A model generated the notes under the pieces. The model had not been told where the DNA came from, did not search any database, and saw nothing but the letters and a program-made list of their open reading frames with translations. Made by a program: the position numbers and the translations under genes. DNA of 29,093 nucleotides from an uncultured Bacteroidales bacterium (GTDB lineage Bacteria > Bacteroidota > Bacteroidia > Bacteroidales > F082), in the NCBI GenBank assembly GCA_937926515.1, contig CALAZZ010000212.1, forward strand, positions 1-29,093. Reading direction: 5' to 3'. Shown one piece after another: positions 26,757 through 29,093 of this stretch. Position 1 is the stretch's first letter. Every line of letters begins with the position of its first letter.

Positions 26757-28532
26757 ATGAATTTCAGAATATTAGTTATACTGGCAATTGCATTCGGCAA
26801 CATGTTAAACACCGCAATGTCTCAGACTTTTAGTGCCGACCGACTCAAGGGACACATCATGTTTCTAGCCTCCGACTCATTAAAGGGACGATACCCAGGC
26901 ACACCGGAAGACATGGTAGCTGCCCAATATATTCGTGATCAGTTTGCATCCTATGGCCTTGAATTACTGTACAATGAAGGCTTACAGCCATTTGAAGTGA
27001 TTACTTCCGTACGACCATCAATTGAACATACCCAAATGAGTGTAGGAAGATCAGCAGCTGCTTTTGGTGATGATTTTGGCCTCTATGCCTTTAGCAGTAG
27101 TGCTTCGGTTACAGCCGATGTTGTTTTTGCCGGTTTTGGTTTCGTTTTGAATACTGACGAACTTACTCACAACGATTACGAGAATATTGATGCCACAGAC
27201 AAGTGGGTGGTTGTGCTAAAAGGTGATCCTGAACCTGATAACAACACCAGTCCTTTTATTCCATTTGCTGATGAGCGCAACAAAGCTATGTTTGCACGCG
27301 ATCAGGGTGCTGCCGGTGTTATATTCATAGGCGGGGGATCGAATATGCCTGAAGATGACCCTGCACCTTTTAGAGTAGAACGATCGGTTTCAGATGTTGG
27401 ATTACCAGTTATTGATCTTAGAAAAAGTTGGGCCGATGCGCATTTATTTCAGCACGAGTGGCTCACCGATAGTATTGAGGCCATGATGATGAGGGGTGAC
27501 AAGGCATCAAAAATAAATATTCAAGCTCGCATCTCAGCAACAGCTGAACTCCTCTATGAAAAAGTTGAGACTTATAATATAGTTGGTAAGTTAACAAGTA
27601 GCAACACTTTGTTAAAAGATGAATATATCTTATTTGGTGCACACTATGACCACCTGGGCATGGGTGGACCAGGTTCAGGATCGCGACACCCGGATACTAT
27701 AGCACCACATTACGGTGCAGACGATAATGCATCAGGTGTTGCGGGTGTGATCGAAATGGCACACTTCTTTTCCAGTCGCTCCGGTGAAATAGACAGAAGT
27801 TTACTTTTTGTGGCTTTTGGTGCAGAAGAAATGGGGCTACTTGGATCAAAGCACTTTGCGAATAACCCTCCGGTTCCAATTGAGCAAATTGTGACCATGG
27901 TCAACTTCGATATGATCGGTCGTTTATCAGACAACAAATCGGTTTCTGTAAGCGGAACGGGAACCGCGATTGAAATGGAAAGCCTGCTTACTGAGCAAGC
28001 AGAAAACAATTTACTTTCGCTTTCATTCTCTCCAGAAGGTTATGGTGCTTCGGACCATGCTTCCTTCTACGCCAAAGATGTTCCGGTCATGTTTTTTACC
28101 ACTGGTGCCCACCCGGACTACCACACCCCAAATGACACCTATGAACGCATTAATTTTGATGGCATGGTTGAAGTGCTTGAATTTGTTTCGTCTGTATCGA
28201 ATCAGTTAGCTAAAAGACCAGACAGGTTAACCTTCCAGGAAGCAGGTCCCAAAGAACGCCAACAATCAAGCCGTGGATTCAGGGTTACATTAGGCATCAT
28301 GCCTGATTTTACCAGTAGCGGTGGAGGACTTCCTGTAGGAGGAGTCACAAAGGACGGACCAGCCGAGTCAGCCGGCATGCTGCGTGGCGATGTGATTGTA
28401 GCAATTAATGGACTATCTGTCGAAAACATATATGATTATATGAACAGACTGAACCAACTGAAACGAGGTGAAAGAGCCAACGTGGATGTTTTACGTGATG
28501 GTAAACGACTTGTCCTTATTGTTGATCTTTAG
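26757..28532 (+). CDS. Secreted M28 zinc metallopeptidase with PA-like insert and PDZ domain
   Basis: 591 aa. A signal peptide (residues 1-22, ending NTAMSQ) precedes an N-terminal segment with a PA-like region (about 120-220; for example GAAGVIFIGGGS). The M28 di-zinc catalytic core spans about 270-480. Its ligands can be placed: His296 in GAHYDH, Asp322/323 in GADDNASG, catalytic Glu357 and ligand Glu358 in GAEEMG, Asp385 in VNFDMIGR and His456 in PDYHTPND. A PDZ domain (about 508-590) closes the protein, with LPVGGVTKDGPAESAGMLRGDVI as its core. M28 members are aminopeptidases or carboxypeptidases; the PDZ domain probably docks partner or substrate C-termini. The start follows a strong promoter and fits the signal peptide. 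The GtrA gene begins 23 bases after the stop and probably shares the transcript. Confidence 0.94.
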   Translation: MNFRILVILAIAFGNMLNTAMSQTFSADRLKGHIMFLASDSLKGRYPGTPEDMVAAQYIRDQFASYGLELLYNEGLQPFEVITSVRPSIEHTQMSVGRSAAAFGDDFGLYAFSSSASVTADVVFAGFGFVLNTDELTHNDYENIDATDKWVVVLKGDPEPDNNTSPFIPFADERNKAMFARDQGAAGVIFIGGGSNMPEDDPAPFRVERSVSDVGLPVIDLRKSWADAHLFQHEWLTDSIEAMMMRGDKASKINIQARISATAELLYEKVETYNIVGKLTSSNTLLKDEYILFGAHYDHLGMGGPGSGSRHPDTIAPHYGADDNASGVAGVIEMAHFFSSRSGEIDRSLLFVAFGAEEMGLLGSKHFANNPPVPIEQIVTMVNFDMIGRLSDNKSVSVSGTGTAIEMESLLTEQAENNLLSLSFSPEGYGASDHASFYAKDVPVMFFTTGAHPDYHTPNDTYERINFDGMVEVLEFVSSVSNQLAKRPDRLTFQEAGPKERQQSSRGFRVTLGIMPDFTSSGGGLPVGGVTKDGPAESAGMLRGDVIVAINGLSVENIYDYMNRLNQLKRGERANVDVLRDGKRLVLIVDL

Positions 28533-28555
28533 CATTATATCTATTGGTATTTTAT

Positions 28556-28966
28556 ATGCTCTATATACAATTGGTCTATGAGAACTTGTTTATCAAGTTT
28601 GTAAAGTTTGGGCTTGTTGGCTTTTCAGGCCTTTTTGTCGATTTTGGTCTGACCTACCTCTTTAAGGAATGGATAGGCATACAAAAATATATTGCGAATG
28701 CGATAGGGTTTATGACAGCAGCATCATCAAATTATATCCTCAACCGCATCTGGACCTTCCAAAGTGAAAACCCGAACATCGCTTTTGAATATACCGAGTT
28801 TATCATTATTTCCACTATTGGACTTGCAATTAACACCTTTATCCTTTGGCTATTGGTTAGCCGGTGGAATATGAATTTCTATCTAAGCAAAGTATTTGCA
28901 ATAGCTGTTGCCACATTATGGAATTTCTTTGCCAACCTTCTGGTAACCTTTGCACCGATTCATTAA
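28556..28966 (+). CDS. GtrA-family membrane protein
   Basis: 136 aa from the ATG at 28556; a TTG four codons earlier is the alternative. Four membrane helices are visible: FVKFGLVGFSGLFVDFGLTYL, NAIGFMTAASSNYILNRIWTF, EFIIISTIGLAINTFILWLLV and KVFAIAVATLWNFFANLLVTF. The NRIWTFQ after helix two and WNFFANL in helix four are family hallmarks. GtrA-like proteins are thought to flip polyprenyl-phosphate sugars across the inner membrane for cell-surface glycosylation. They usually sit beside a glycosyltransferase; none is seen here, though the window ends 127 bases later. Probably co-transcribed with the peptidase gene. Confidence 0.9.
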   Translation: MLYIQLVYENLFIKFVKFGLVGFSGLFVDFGLTYLFKEWIGIQKYIANAIGFMTAASSNYILNRIWTFQSENPNIAFEYTEFIIISTIGLAINTFILWLLVSRWNMNFYLSKVFAIAVATLWNFFANLLVTFAPIH

Positions 28967-29093
28967 AATCTAACAGGGTATTGCAAGATAATAAAGTCAC
29001 ACTGATAAGCATACTTCGCTCCCTTTTTCACAATACCATAGGCTAATTCGCAAAATTCAATAATTTAAGGTTAATTGTATTTTCCATGGATGA

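Noticed and set aside
28977..29037. Inverted repeat GGTATTG ... CAATACC after the GtrA gene
   Set aside because: The 7-bp arms are separated by 47 bases and not followed by a T run, so it is not a convincing terminator.
29086..29093. ATG at the right edge that could open a new gene
   Set aside because: Only eight bases remain, too few to judge coding potential.

Overview
The window looks like chromosomal DNA of a member of the Bacteroidota. The evidence is: several TAnnTTTG-type -7 promoter elements at sensible places, start codons without strong Shine-Dalgarno sequences, DUF3857/transglutaminase-like exported proteins, a long exported TPR protein paired with an outer-membrane beta-barrel, and an M28 peptidase with a PDZ tail. 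Base composition is moderately AT-rich and uniform. I see no insertion sequence, prophage, CRISPR array, tRNA or rRNA. Genus cannot be fixed from the sequence alone.

Layout: (1) 80-6079, minus strand: three consecutive exported DUF3857 proteins. The outer two are paralogues whose transglutaminase-like site has lost Cys and His, and the middle one keeps a Cys-His-Glu triad. (2) 6080-6551: gene-free AT-rich spacer. (3) 6552-7889, minus: MATE-family exporter. (4) 8040-8479, plus: RNase P RNA gene with promoter, closing P1 helix and terminator hairpin. (5) 8605-13344, plus: a ~1000-residue exported TPR protein and an outer-membrane beta-barrel protein, likely one operon. (6) 13384-17067, minus: a three-gene Fe(III)-type ABC importer with overlapping genes (lipoprotein, fused permease, ATPase). 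(7) 17494-19458, plus: gyrB, with a long leader. (8) 19504-26063, minus: xdhC-xdhA-xdhB (xanthine dehydrogenase and its cofactor-insertion factor), followed 64 bases later by a hybrid sensor kinase whose phospho-accepting His is replaced by Gln. (9) 26168-26527, minus: a MmcQ/YjbR protein. (10) 26757-28966, plus: a secreted M28 metallopeptidase and a GtrA-family membrane protein.

Most of the window is housekeeping and ordinary metabolism. The parts that depart from textbook expectation are the DUF3857 trio, with two catalytically dead-looking members around one intact one, and the hybrid kinase that keeps its ATP site and last receiver but not its histidine. Both could be worth biochemical attention, but neither is proven here to be a new system.
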